From: Castanea sativa
Taxonomy: Eukaryota; Streptophyta; Magnoliopsida; Fagales; Fagaceae
Assembly: GCF_040712315.1 (NCBI RefSeq)
Contig: NC_134023.1
Coordinates: 59,788,757 to 59,852,756 of the forward strand
DNA: 64,000 nucleotides
Direction: 5' to 3'
A model generated the notes under the pieces. It had not been told where the DNA came from. It worked only from the letters and a program-made list of their open reading frames with translations, and ran no database searches. The position numbers and the translations under genes are program-made. Shown here piece after piece: positions 35,350 to 44,700 of the stretch (positions are counted from its first letter, which is position 1; the number at the start of each line of letters is the position of its first letter).

Positions 35350-38300
35350 TTAGTCAGGTTCTACTTCAAAGTTTATGAGGAGTCCTGGAAAAGGAGAATG
35401 TTGCTCATAGACTCTGAGACTGTTCCCGAAATGCTTTTCCCACTCAATCTGTGATGGGTTATCACCCGTATCTCCTAAATTTACATATGGATCAGGAGTG
35501 GTGATCAACACCCTGAAATGCTCAAACCATTCGTCAGAAGATTCGAACATTGCCTTGGATCCTAGAATACAAGTTTGTATCTCAGGAAGCAAGTTGGCAA
35601 CAGCACTTCTTAAGATAGACTGAGTCTTAAGACTGAGCCTAGCATAATCGGTGCTCATGATAGTCTTTTTATCCATGGAATGGATATCCTCTTTGCCAGA
35701 GAGTTGACTGTTTAAGACTTCATTCATAGCCTCAAGGTTAACTAGGTGAATTTCTAATGCTTTGAGGGTTTTTCGAAAAAGGTCTTGATTTTCTCTGGTG
35801 TAGGCAAATTGAAGGTTATCAAGAAGGCATTTAATGGAGTAGGGTAGGTCTGTGTATATTCCATTATTGAATTGTAATGCTCTGGATAAAACTTCCTGTA
35901 AAACAATAGCCATATCACCACTGGAATATGTCACTGTTGAAGGGACAAATTCCTGAAGGGATGTTGCTTCTCTATGGCTGTTAGAGGAAGCGCCTTCATG
36001 CTTTACAAAAGACTGTCCCGCTGGTAGTCTTTTGTCTTGAGGATAGTCCCTTGCGAGTGCTTTCCCCTTGCCCTTCTTCTCTACTGAAGAAGTCATCTTC
36101 CACTTACTAGTGGTATTAAATATTGCTTTCTCTTTATCCTGCGAAGAAAGGTTTGGATCATCTGAGATTTTCAAATAATTAAAAAACCTTTTGTTTTTAA
36201 AACTGATGGATGTAGAGATGCAAATATATTCATTATGAATGCATGATGACAATTGATTGGAGTCAAAGGAATGATCAATTGTTTTGGCTGAATCAAGTTG
36301 CTGGGCTTGATTACTGGATGGAAGGATGGTGATGGTACTGAGAGTTTTTGATATAGAAGCTTTCTGGAGGGAGCAAACTTCCCAAGGTTCTGGGCTTCTC
36401 ATAAACTCAAATTTGATAGACTGACCAAAAGGATGGGCTGTGATTCCTTCAGTATCTGTGATGAAGGGATATAATAAACACAAGAAAGGGTTTCCTAGGA
36501 TGACTCTATCTGTCATGTTCTTGACAAGGACAAATTTTGTCATAAAGGATATGCCGCCTTGGCAAACCTCAGCTTGTGGGATATTGAAATCAATTTGCAT
36601 TCTCCCGCCACTTGCGGATGTTAATCTCTCCTTAGACCTTTTGAAGTATCTGGAGGGAATGATTCCTTCTTGAATGCAATTAAGATCAGCACCTGAATCT
36701 ATTAAGGCTATGACCTCAAATTCGAAATCATTGCTAATGACAATCCTGACTTTGGAATGCCATTTATGGAAGTTAATCCTACTGATGGTTTCTAAGAACA
36801 AACCTTTGCTGGGTTCCTGGATAAGGTCAGCTGTAGGGTTAACTGTTTGATCAACTTCTTCATCTGAGGGATTTTCCTCATTGCTTTGATGAGAAGTGCT
36901 TTCCAACAGTTGGATCCTTCGATTAAGGAGATCATAATCGACCCTAAGAATGGTTAATTCTTGCTTTAGGATTTTGACTTCTGATTTGGTTTCCTTAATT
37001 TCTTTCTGAAGGTCGTTGACTGTGACTTCCTTCTTGGACTGGGTAAACCTGTTGTAAATTTGCTCTAAATCTACCTTAGGTTGCTGGATTTTAAGGGCAG
37101 GCTTGCTGGTTTCCTTAACTAAGGTCTGATGGAAAAGGGTAAGCTTTTGAGCTTTGATGACAGGATCTTCTATAGCCTCTATGAGGTCTAAAAGAAGTTC
37201 TTCTTGCCTGTTCAACACATTGATGGTTTTGTTCCTACAACAACCATCTTTGCATGGTGTGGGTTCATCCGGGCCACTAGAGGTACTGGTACTAGAGGAG
37301 TCAGAGGATGACCTGTATATCTGCCTAAGCTCACTGTCACTAGCACTGCTGAATGACTCGCTGTCAGAGCGGTCAAGTTCTAGTAACTTGAAGATCTCAT
37401 TTTTGCTGGGTTGGTCACTAATGAGGGTGTTGATAAGGGATTTGGCTTTAGCTCTACACTCACTCTTGAAATGACCTTTCTTTCCACAGTTGTAGCATTT
37501 GCCAGATGCTTGTGGAATGAATTCCTTGGATTTTCCTTTCTTATAGAAATCATCAGTCTTGTACTTCTGTTTTCTATAATACTTGGGTGCTTTCTTCCTA
37601 TAGGGTTTCTCAAAGGATTCCTTTCCTTTGTGCTTGGATTTCCTCTTGGAAGGTTTAACTGAGGGTAAGCCATACTGTGTACAGAAATGTCCTATTTCGT
37701 ACTTGGCTTTGTTCTTGTTGATATGGCTTTGGATTTTGAGATCCCTGCACATCTTCATTCCTTCACTTCGAATGGTGCTAGAGATGTCTCCATAGGTTAG
37801 GTTATCATAATCTATGACACCTAATGGGCTGCAAAGGGTTTCCTTAACCTTCTGGCTGAAGAGGGTTGGTAAACCATTAATGAATTTCTCCTTCCAAAAT
37901 GGAGAATTACAATCTCTTCTGTGCATGACCCTAGTGGTAAATACATCTTCATACCACTTGTAATCTCCTAGGGTTTTACACCTAAGGTTACTCAGCTGCT
38001 CATAAATCCTAGCTGTGATGTTGCTGGGTTTACCTATGAAGTGTTTCATGATGGTATAAATGAGGGTATTGACTCCATCAGGAATTCCTTGCTCAATTTC
38101 ATTGATGATGGGGTTTCCTTCCTCATCTTTCTGAATTGCATACTTGATGTCTTCTTTAGACACTTCAGTAAGACAATTGTTCCACCATTGCTGGAGTTTA
38201 CCTGTGAATCCTAATGCCATCATTTCTATGACTTCTTTATGGGGACGGCCTTCGTCCAAGTAGTTGTTGGCTACCATAGTCATATGCTGGATTTTGTTTA

Positions 38301-40449
38301 AGATTTCCTGTTCTGATAAACCATCTATGTTCCATTCATAGAGTCTACCAGAAGATACTGAGAATTGGTTACTCACATTCCTTTCCTCATACCGGAGGTC
38401 AGGGGGTGATGGTCTGGGGTACCAATTCTTGGCTGAGCTGGTTGGATCAGGATGGTAAAGCCGTTTTACCTCCAAATCCTGAAACTGGTTTTCTAGCTGT
38501 TCAAACTCCTGGTCAGAGGTTTGGCTAGAACTGCTAGATGCTGATTGGATATCTAGAACTTTAACTGATGAAGGGGTGGCTGGTTCCCTCTTCACAAGCT
38601 CATCCAATTTCTGGCTGACTATCTTTAAGGCTGACTTATCCTTAGGATAACTGAGGCTGTTGTGTCTGGTTGTGGGTAACTTGACTAGAGGCTTTTCTAA
38701 AGCTTGGATCGGTTTACTAGAGTTTCCTGGCTGGAGGATAACTTTGTTTTCGACCTTGTCTTCTATTCTGTCAAGCTGTTTTCCTATGACAATTAGACAC
38801 TGGTTGGTATAGTTATTTTGCTCGATAACCTTGTCAACTGGTTGGTGCCTATCTGTGGTGGCTTTGAAGGGAGAGGCTATTATCTCCGTTCTACGATGGT
38901 TGAAGGTTATGGCTTCTAGGGGTGGATGACTAGACCTTACAATTTCTTTGGTTGCATTGGGTCCTTCTATGGTCCAGGCTCTGGTGAGGACACAAAACTG
39001 CTTGTGCCGGCCAAAATACCTTTCGAAGTATAAGAAAAAGGGGACATTACGGGATATTTCCCTCATGAATGCCGTCCATGCTTCAAATACTTTTTCTTTT
39101 TGATCTCTGGTATAATTGGCTTTGTAGGCTTCTCTTTTAGTCCTGTTTTCCTCAGAACTAAACTCCTTTCCTAATTCTTCTAGGTCAGGAACGAATTCTC
39201 TGTTTAACACTAAAATATTCAGAGATTCCTCTTGCTGATCTGGAGGCTGTTCCATATCAGTTCCAGATGGGGATGGGGGGGATTGTTCATGATCGTCATC
39301 CTCATTGACAATCGAATCCTGTTTGGCTGTGTAGCAAGGTGTGGTGAGTTGGGAATTGGTTCTAACTCCCTGAAACTGAACACCTAAATCTCTTCTGGAC
39401 CTAGGAAAAGGTGATCCTAAAGGTCTGGTTGAGCTACACTGGGATGCAGATCTATCTCTAAGGTAGATAGGTGGCTGCCTATGGGGCTGCTGTAGATCGA
39501 TTGGAGATCTAAACCGGGATGTGTCCAAAGGTTGCCTACACTCATAGTCTAGAGGAGTGCTAAGCCTAGATCTGTCGAAACTTAACCTAACCGTGCCGTC
39601 GGCTAGTTGTTGGACAAATTCTAGATCTGGATTCTGGGCTGGGTTTTGGATCTGTAGAGCATGATTTTCATTCTCTAACATCCAATTGGCTGGGAAAGTA
39701 ATTTCAGACCATTTGAGGGTTCTGGGAACCTTAACTTTGGCGCTAGGGTCAGTGGTCTGGATGAGGGTTGTCTCGCCCTTTTGTCTTCTATCAAGTGCTC
39801 CAACATTCATGTTCGTTCTCATGCACTTGTAGTAAACTCTATATATCAAAGCGATCTGACTAGTTCCCTGTGTCATAAGGGTTCCATGGGTCTTGATATT
39901 GAGTGTGAGGGCTTTGATAACTGTACTGTCATGGAGAAAAATGCTAAAATCTGGGAAACAGTTAAAATGAATGGGTCCGTTACTAAGACTGGTTTCTATG
40001 GTTCCTAGGAGGCTGTCATCAAATCTGACGTGACGAGCATCTCTAAGGGCCATGAGGATTGAGCTGTTCAAACCTCTTCTGGTGAGTGGTTTCACTCCTA
40101 TTTGGACTAATCCTATGTGTAGGAAGTTATGTCCTTTGTCTTTATGATTCTGGATAGCTGAGGGTGATAACAAGTAGCACGTTTCGTACTCCTTGTTGAT
40201 TCCATAGACTTGTTCTATGGTCTTGACATGGTAGTCTGTTCTGAAAGCTGTTTTCAAAGACCATGAAGACTTATAGAATTGGCTGGTGGCTACTTTTGGG
40301 ATATTCCAATCTCCTATGTCTAAATCTAGATCGGATAGCTCATAAGACTCCGAATTAATTGCTCCTACGTCTGCTGGGATGTCAGGAATGGATGTGGGTT
40401 GAGAACATCTACTACTGGTGGAAGAGTAACTTCTAAACAACCTATTCAT
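35350..40449 (-). CDS. Component B polyprotein: MP, capsid, CCHC, coiled coil, protease, unknown region (near-intact)
   Basis: 1,699 open codons from the ATG at 40,449, the best-preserved gene in the window. Approximate residues: 30K-type MP 1-300 (LLGTIETSLSNGPIHFNCFP at about 146-166); acidic stretch 375-406; basic linker with NVPFFLYFERYF about 430-490; Ser-rich 640-650; capsid core 690-910 (GRLYEWNIDGL, LQQWWNNCL); Lys-rich 930-975; CCHC CYNCGKKGHFKSEC 983-996; Ser/Asp-rich 1030-1070; coiled coil 1140-1183; AP DSGADLNC about 1249 and GNPFLCLLYPF; a Lys-rich KMTSSVEKKGKGK at about 1450; and a unique C-terminal region to 1699, continued at 34,745. RT and RNase H are absent, so this genome would need a polymerase in trans. 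Only one frameshift separates it from full length. Confidence 0.9.
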   Translation of the reverse strand: MNRLFRSYSSTSSRCSQPTSIPDIPADVGAINSESYELSDLDLDIGDWNIPKVATSQFYKSSWSLKTAFRTDYHVKTIEQVYGINKEYETCYLLSPSAIQNHKDKGHNFLHIGLVQIGVKPLTRRGLNSSILMALRDARHVRFDDSLLGTIETSLSNGPIHFNCFPDFSIFLHDSTVIKALTLNIKTHGTLMTQGTSQIALIYRVYYKCMRTNMNVGALDRRQKGETTLIQTTDPSAKVKVPRTLKWSEITFPANWMLENENHALQIQNPAQNPDLEFVQQLADGTVRLSFDRSRLSTPLDYECRQPLDTSRFRSPIDLQQPHRQPPIYLRDRSASQCSSTRPLGSPFPRSRRDLGVQFQGVRTNSQLTTPCYTAKQDSIVNEDDDHEQSPPSPSGTDMEQPPDQQEESLNILVLNREFVPDLEELGKEFSSEENRTKREAYKANYTRDQKEKVFEAWTAFMREISRNVPFFLYFERYFGRHKQFCVLTRAWTIEGPNATKEIVRSSHPPLEAITFNHRRTEIIASPFKATTDRHQPVDKVIEQNNYTNQCLIVIGKQLDRIEDKVENKVILQPGNSSKPIQALEKPLVKLPTTRHNSLSYPKDKSALKIVSQKLDELVKREPATPSSVKVLDIQSASSSSSQTSDQEFEQLENQFQDLEVKRLYHPDPTSSAKNWYPRPSPPDLRYEERNVSNQFSVSSGRLYEWNIDGLSEQEILNKIQHMTMVANNYLDEGRPHKEVIEMMALGFTGKLQQWWNNCLTEVSKEDIKYAIQKDEEGNPIINEIEQGIPDGVNTLIYTIMKHFIGKPSNITARIYEQLSNLRCKTLGDYKWYEDVFTTRVMHRRDCNSPFWKEKFINGLPTLFSQKVKETLCSPLGVIDYDNLTYGDISSTIRSEGMKMCRDLKIQSHINKNKAKYEIGHFCTQYGLPSVKPSKRKSKHKGKESFEKPYRKKAPKYYRKQKYKTDDFYKKGKSKEFIPQASGKCYNCGKKGHFKSECRAKAKSLINTLISDQPSKNEIFKLLELDRSDSESFSSASDSELRQIYRSSSDSSSTSTSSGPDEPTPCKDGCCRNKTINVLNRQEELLLDLIEAIEDPVIKAQKLTLFHQTLVKETSKPALKIQQPKVDLEQIYNRFTQSKKEVTVNDLQKEIKETKSEVKILKQELTILRVDYDLLNRRIQLLESTSHQSNEENPSDEEVDQTVNPTADLIQEPSKGLFLETISRINFHKWHSKVRIVISNDFEFEVIALIDSGADLNCIQEGIIPSRYFKRSKERLTSASGGRMQIDFNIPQAEVCQGGISFMTKFVLVKNMTDRVILGNPFLCLLYPFITDTEGITAHPFGQSIKFEFMRSPEPWEVCSLQKASISKTLSTITILPSSNQAQQLDSAKTIDHSFDSNQLSSCIHNEYICISTSISFKNKRFFNYLKISDDPNLSSQDKEKAIFNTTSKWKMTSSVEKKGKGKALARDYPQDKRLPAGQSFVKHEGASSNSHREATSLQEFVPSTVTYSSGDMAIVLQEVLSRALQFNNGIYTDLPYSIKCLLDNLQFAYTRENQDLFRKTLKALEIHLVNLEAMNEVLNSQLSGKEDIHSMDKKTIMSTDYARLSLKTQSILRSAVANLLPEIQTCILGSKAMFESSDEWFEHFRVLITTPDPYVNLGDTGDNPSQIEWEKHFGNSLRVYEQHSPFPGLLINFEVEPD

Positions 40450-41096
40450 GATTCTGGGTTTACAAGTTTAAATCAACAATCACAACCTAGTCACCTTTAT
40501 CCTCAAACTTCTGGATCAAACCTTTAGATCAGAAGCAAAAGTATACAACTATGGGATAGACACCTGATCTGTGAACTCCTTTCCGCCGACTCTCCTCCAA
40601 AATGGGGACCACCCTAACACGCCTTCTCTCGGCTTCAACGGGCTGACCAAACCAAACCTAGGAAGATTTTCGGCCTCTTTAAAGAACGAGAGAACACCAC
40701 GGACTTTGGTAACAAATCTCACGGGTATATAAATCTGCAACAATCTTTAGGGATAAACACAAGAGATAGGAAGAATAGAGATAACAGGGAAGCAAAGGTT
40801 AATTTGAACAAATAATCACAGAATAACAAATAGAATGGTTAGAAGGAGGCTCAGCCTACCATTTGCAGATGTAATAGAAAATGATGAAATAATAGCAGAC
40901 GAAGAAATAAATAAAAGGGAACGGAAGAGTTATCAAGAAATAGATGTAAAACAAAATATGGGGTATGGGAGATATATCCATGAAAATGATTCAAAATAAT
41001 TATAATGCCAAAATAATCTGGATAACTATGGCGGCAGTGCCGACCAACTTGATTAAACAATAAACAGTAACTTACAATCCGACCGGGCCAAACTTG
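40450..41096 (-). other. Leader of array unit 2
   Basis: 647 nt, colinear with the other leaders. Small changes include CGAG for CAG (about 40,687). No gene apart from the possible upstream ORF. Confidence 0.85.
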
Positions 41097-41108
41097 GCTC
41101 TGATACCA
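41097..41108 (-). promoter_or_regulatory. Primer-binding site (initiator tRNA-Met)
   Basis: Reverse complement of TGGTATCAGAGC. The stem arms are at 41,067-41,075 and 41,116-41,124. Confidence 0.9.
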
Positions 41109-41747
41109 TAAGGGGGTAAGTTACAGGCTAAGGCCGGTTGGGGCCATGTGCGGAAAATAAACATAAAGGCCGACTGAGGCCATGACATTACAAATATGAA
41201 ATAGTGCCATCTGTTTACAATGCTAAGGGTTGTAAAGAGGAGGCAAAGCTGAACTCTTGGCTGGAAGAGGAGGGAATTTTGGAGTTGCTGAAGTTTCTCC
41301 TAAAATTGGACCTCTGAGGTATTCTGGAGCTATTCCTAGAATTGGACCTCCGAGGTATTCTGGAGCTATTCCTAGAATTGGACCTGCTGAAGACTGGAGT
41401 CTTGCTTCCCTTAAATAGGCTGGAGGGAGCATTGGATGCTGCTGGATGATTGCTGAAATTGCGGAGAGTAAATTGCTTTTACTGAGGTGAAAGCTGTTTC
41501 CACCGAAAGCAATAGTATCTCAGAATGATTGTGTCTGTGAACAGTAAAAACTTTCACTGTTCATGCTACAGTGTTTTGTCCCCTTGCTTTTCCGGGTTTG
41601 GTTACTGTAGAAATAGTAACCTGTTGGGGAATCTGCTGGGTGCTGGTACTGTTGGTAATGCCGGTACTGTTCAAATCAGTGGCTGGTGCTGATTTTGAAT
41701 AGTAACCGTACTGAAATCTTATCCTGATTTGCTTGAGTCAGGATGCT
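41109..41747 (-). promoter_or_regulatory. Common region of array unit 3: promoter and R
   Basis: Minus strand: two 36-bp units, TATTTAAG (41,417-41,410), hairpin (41,472-41,513) and TGACTCA (41,740-41,734). Compared with unit 2 it carries an extra stretch near 41,590-41,630 (GTTACTGTAGAAATAGTAAC, itself an imperfect inverted repeat), which unit 4 shares. Confidence 0.8.
41308..41385 (-). repeat. 36-bp tandem repeat, two units
   Basis: On the plus strand GGACCT recurs at 41,308, 41,344 and 41,380, a period of 36 bp. Array units 1, 2 and 4 have only one full unit here. Confidence 0.9.
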
Positions 41748-44700
41748 TTAGTCAGTATCAGGAGCATCTGATGGATATCCATCATAAGGATCCCATGGAG
41801 AGTTGTCATCAAAATTGTGCTCGTGATAACTGGCATAATGGTTGCAAAGCCCACAATACATTAATGGCTCATAAACTGGTTCCTTTGTGATGAACCGGTT
41901 GAGATTCATGTATCCAACCCTTTGGAGATTTGGAATGGCAGTAGAGTAGGGTTTGTTGGTGAAAACAGTAATTCTTCCTGTGTTACCAACATGATGGTAG
42001 TCTTCCCATAAATCTTGCACTTTATCAAGGATTTCATTGGTGGAATTTGCTTTCCAACATTCTACAAGAGTGTATGGATAACTATAGGATAAGTGAGAAT
42101 CTCCTTCATACCAGGGCCCTTGATGGGAATGGCCATTAATTAGGACTAGATGAGTGGATGGTTGGACTGTCATCCAGCTTGTTTATTTCCCATTTTGGGA
42201 TTGTGCTCCGGCATCGATAGAAACAAAAGGACTTTTGATTTTCTTCACAACCCGTTGGATAATTTGGGGAAACCGGCCGATCTGGTCATGGCGTGATAAC
42301 TGGATCATTTTTATGAAGCCATATTCGAATATTTTTGATAACCAGCTGGGGTCCTTGTCAGGTTCTACTTCAAAGTTTATGAGGAGTCCTGGAAAAGGAG
42401 AATGTTGCTCGTAGACCCTGAGACTGTTCCCGAAATGCTTTTCCCACTCATTCTGTATTGGGTTATCACCTGTGTCTCCTAAATTTGCATATGGATAAGG
42501 AGTGGTGATCAACACCCTGAAATGCTCAAACCATTCGCCAGAAGATTCGAACATTGCCTTGGATCCTAGAATACTGGTTTGTATCTCAGGAAGCAAGTTG
42601 GCAACAGCACTTCTTAAGATAGTCTGAGTCTTAAGACTTAGTCTAGCATAATCTGTGCCCATAATAGTCTTTTTATCCATGGAATGGATATCCTCCTTGC
42701 CAAAGAGTTGACTAGGGAATGATAGATTTTCTGCCTCAAGGTTCACTAGGTGGATTTCCATTGCTTTGAGGGTTTTTTGGAAAAGTCTATTGCTGTTTTG
42801 GGTAAAGGCCATCTGTAGGTTATCAAGGATGAATTTAATGGAGGCTGGTAAATTTGTATAGGCTCCATTTTTGAAATGATATTTCCTGGATAAGACTTCC
42901 TGCAAGATAATAGCCATATTACCACTGGAATATGTCACCTTTGCAGGGACAAATTCCTGAAGGGATATCGATCCTCTATGGCTGGTAGAGGATGCGCCTT
43001 CATGCTTTACAAAAGACTGTCCCGCTGGTAGTCTTTTGTCTTGAGGATGGTCCCTTGCGGGTACCTTCCCCTTGCCCTTCTTCTCTGCTGAAGAAGTCAT
43101 CTTCCACTCACTAGTGGTGTTAAATATTGCTCTCTTTTTCTCCTGCCAAGAAAGGTTTAAATCATTTGAGATTTTCAAATAATTGTTAAAAACCCTTTTT
43201 CTTTTAAAATTGATGGATGCAGAGATGCAAATATCTTCATGATGGATGTATGATGACAATTGATTGGAATCAAAGGGATGATCAATTGTTTTGGCTGAAT
43301 CAAGATGCTGGGCTTGATTATGAGATGGAAGGATGGTGATAGTACTGAGAGTTTTTGATATAGAAGCTTTTTGGAGGGAGCAAACTTCCCAAGGTTCTGG
43401 GCTTCTCATAAACTCAAATTTGACAGTCTGACCAAAAGGATGGGCTGTGATTCCTTCAAGATCGTTGATGAAAGGATATAACAAACACAAGAAAGGGTTT
43501 CCTAGGATGACTCTATCTGTCATGTTTTTGACAAGGACAAATTTTGTCATAAAGGATATGCCACCTTGGCAAACCTCAGCTTGTGGGATATTGAAATCAA
43601 TTTGCATTCTCTCGCCACTTGCGGAAGTTAATCTCTCCTTAGACCTTTTAAAGTATTTGGAGGGAATGATGCCTTCTTGAATGCAATTAAGATCAGCACC
43701 TGAATCTATTAAGGCTATGACCTCAAATTCGAAATCATTGCTAATGACAATCCTGACTTTGGAATGCCATTTATGGAAGTTAATCCTACTGATGGTTTCT
43801 AAGAACAAACCTTTGCTGGGTTCCTGGATAAGGTCAGCTGTAGGGTTAACTGTTTGATCAACTTCTTCATCTGAGGGATTTTCCTCATTGCTTTGATGAG
43901 AAGTGCTTTCCAACAGTTGGATCCTTCGATTAAGGAGATCATAATCGACCCTAAGAATGGTTAATTCTTGCTTAAGGATTTTGACTTCTGATTTGGTTTC
44001 CTTAATTTCTTTCTGAAGGTCGTTGACTGTGACTTCCTTCTTGGACAGTGTAAACCTATTGTAAATTTGCTCTAAGTCTACCTTAGGTTGCTGGATTTTA
44101 AGGGCAGGCTTGCTGGTTTCCCTAACTAAGGTTTGATGGAAAAGGGTAAGCTTCTGGGCTTTGATTATAGGGTCTTCTATAGCCTCTATGAGGTCTAAAA
44201 GAAGTTCTTCTTGTCTGTTTAACACATTGATGGTTTTGTTTCTGCAACAACCATCTTTGCATGGCGTGGGTTCATCCGGGCCACTAGAGGTATCGGTACT
44301 AGAGGAATCAGAGGATGACCTGTATAATTGCTTCAGCTCACTGTTACTAGCACTGCTAAAAGACTCGCTGTCAGAGCGGTCAAGTTCTAGTAACTTGAAG
44401 ATCTCATCTTTTCTGGGTTGGTCAATAATGAGGGCATTGATAAGGGATTTGGCTTTAGCTCTACACTCATTCTTGAAATGACCTTTCTTTCCACAGTTGT
44501 AGCACCTGCCTGATGCTTGTGGAATAGGTTCCTTGGATTTTCCTTTCTTATAGAAATCATCAGTCTTGTGCTTTTGTTTTCTATAATACTTGGTTGCTTT
44601 CTTCCTATAGGATTTCTCAAAGGATTCCTTTCCTTTGTGCTTGGATTTCCTCTTGGAAGGTTTGACGAAGGTAAGCCATACCGAGTACGTAAATGTCCTA

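Noticed and set aside
37154..37474. 106-codon antisense ORF recurring opposite the CCHC-coiled-coil region (also 15,857, 20,409, 44,161, 51,119)
   Set aside because: It mirrors the coding strand's codon pattern and follows the sense gene in every copy, with no promoter or independent conservation. It is a shadow ORF.
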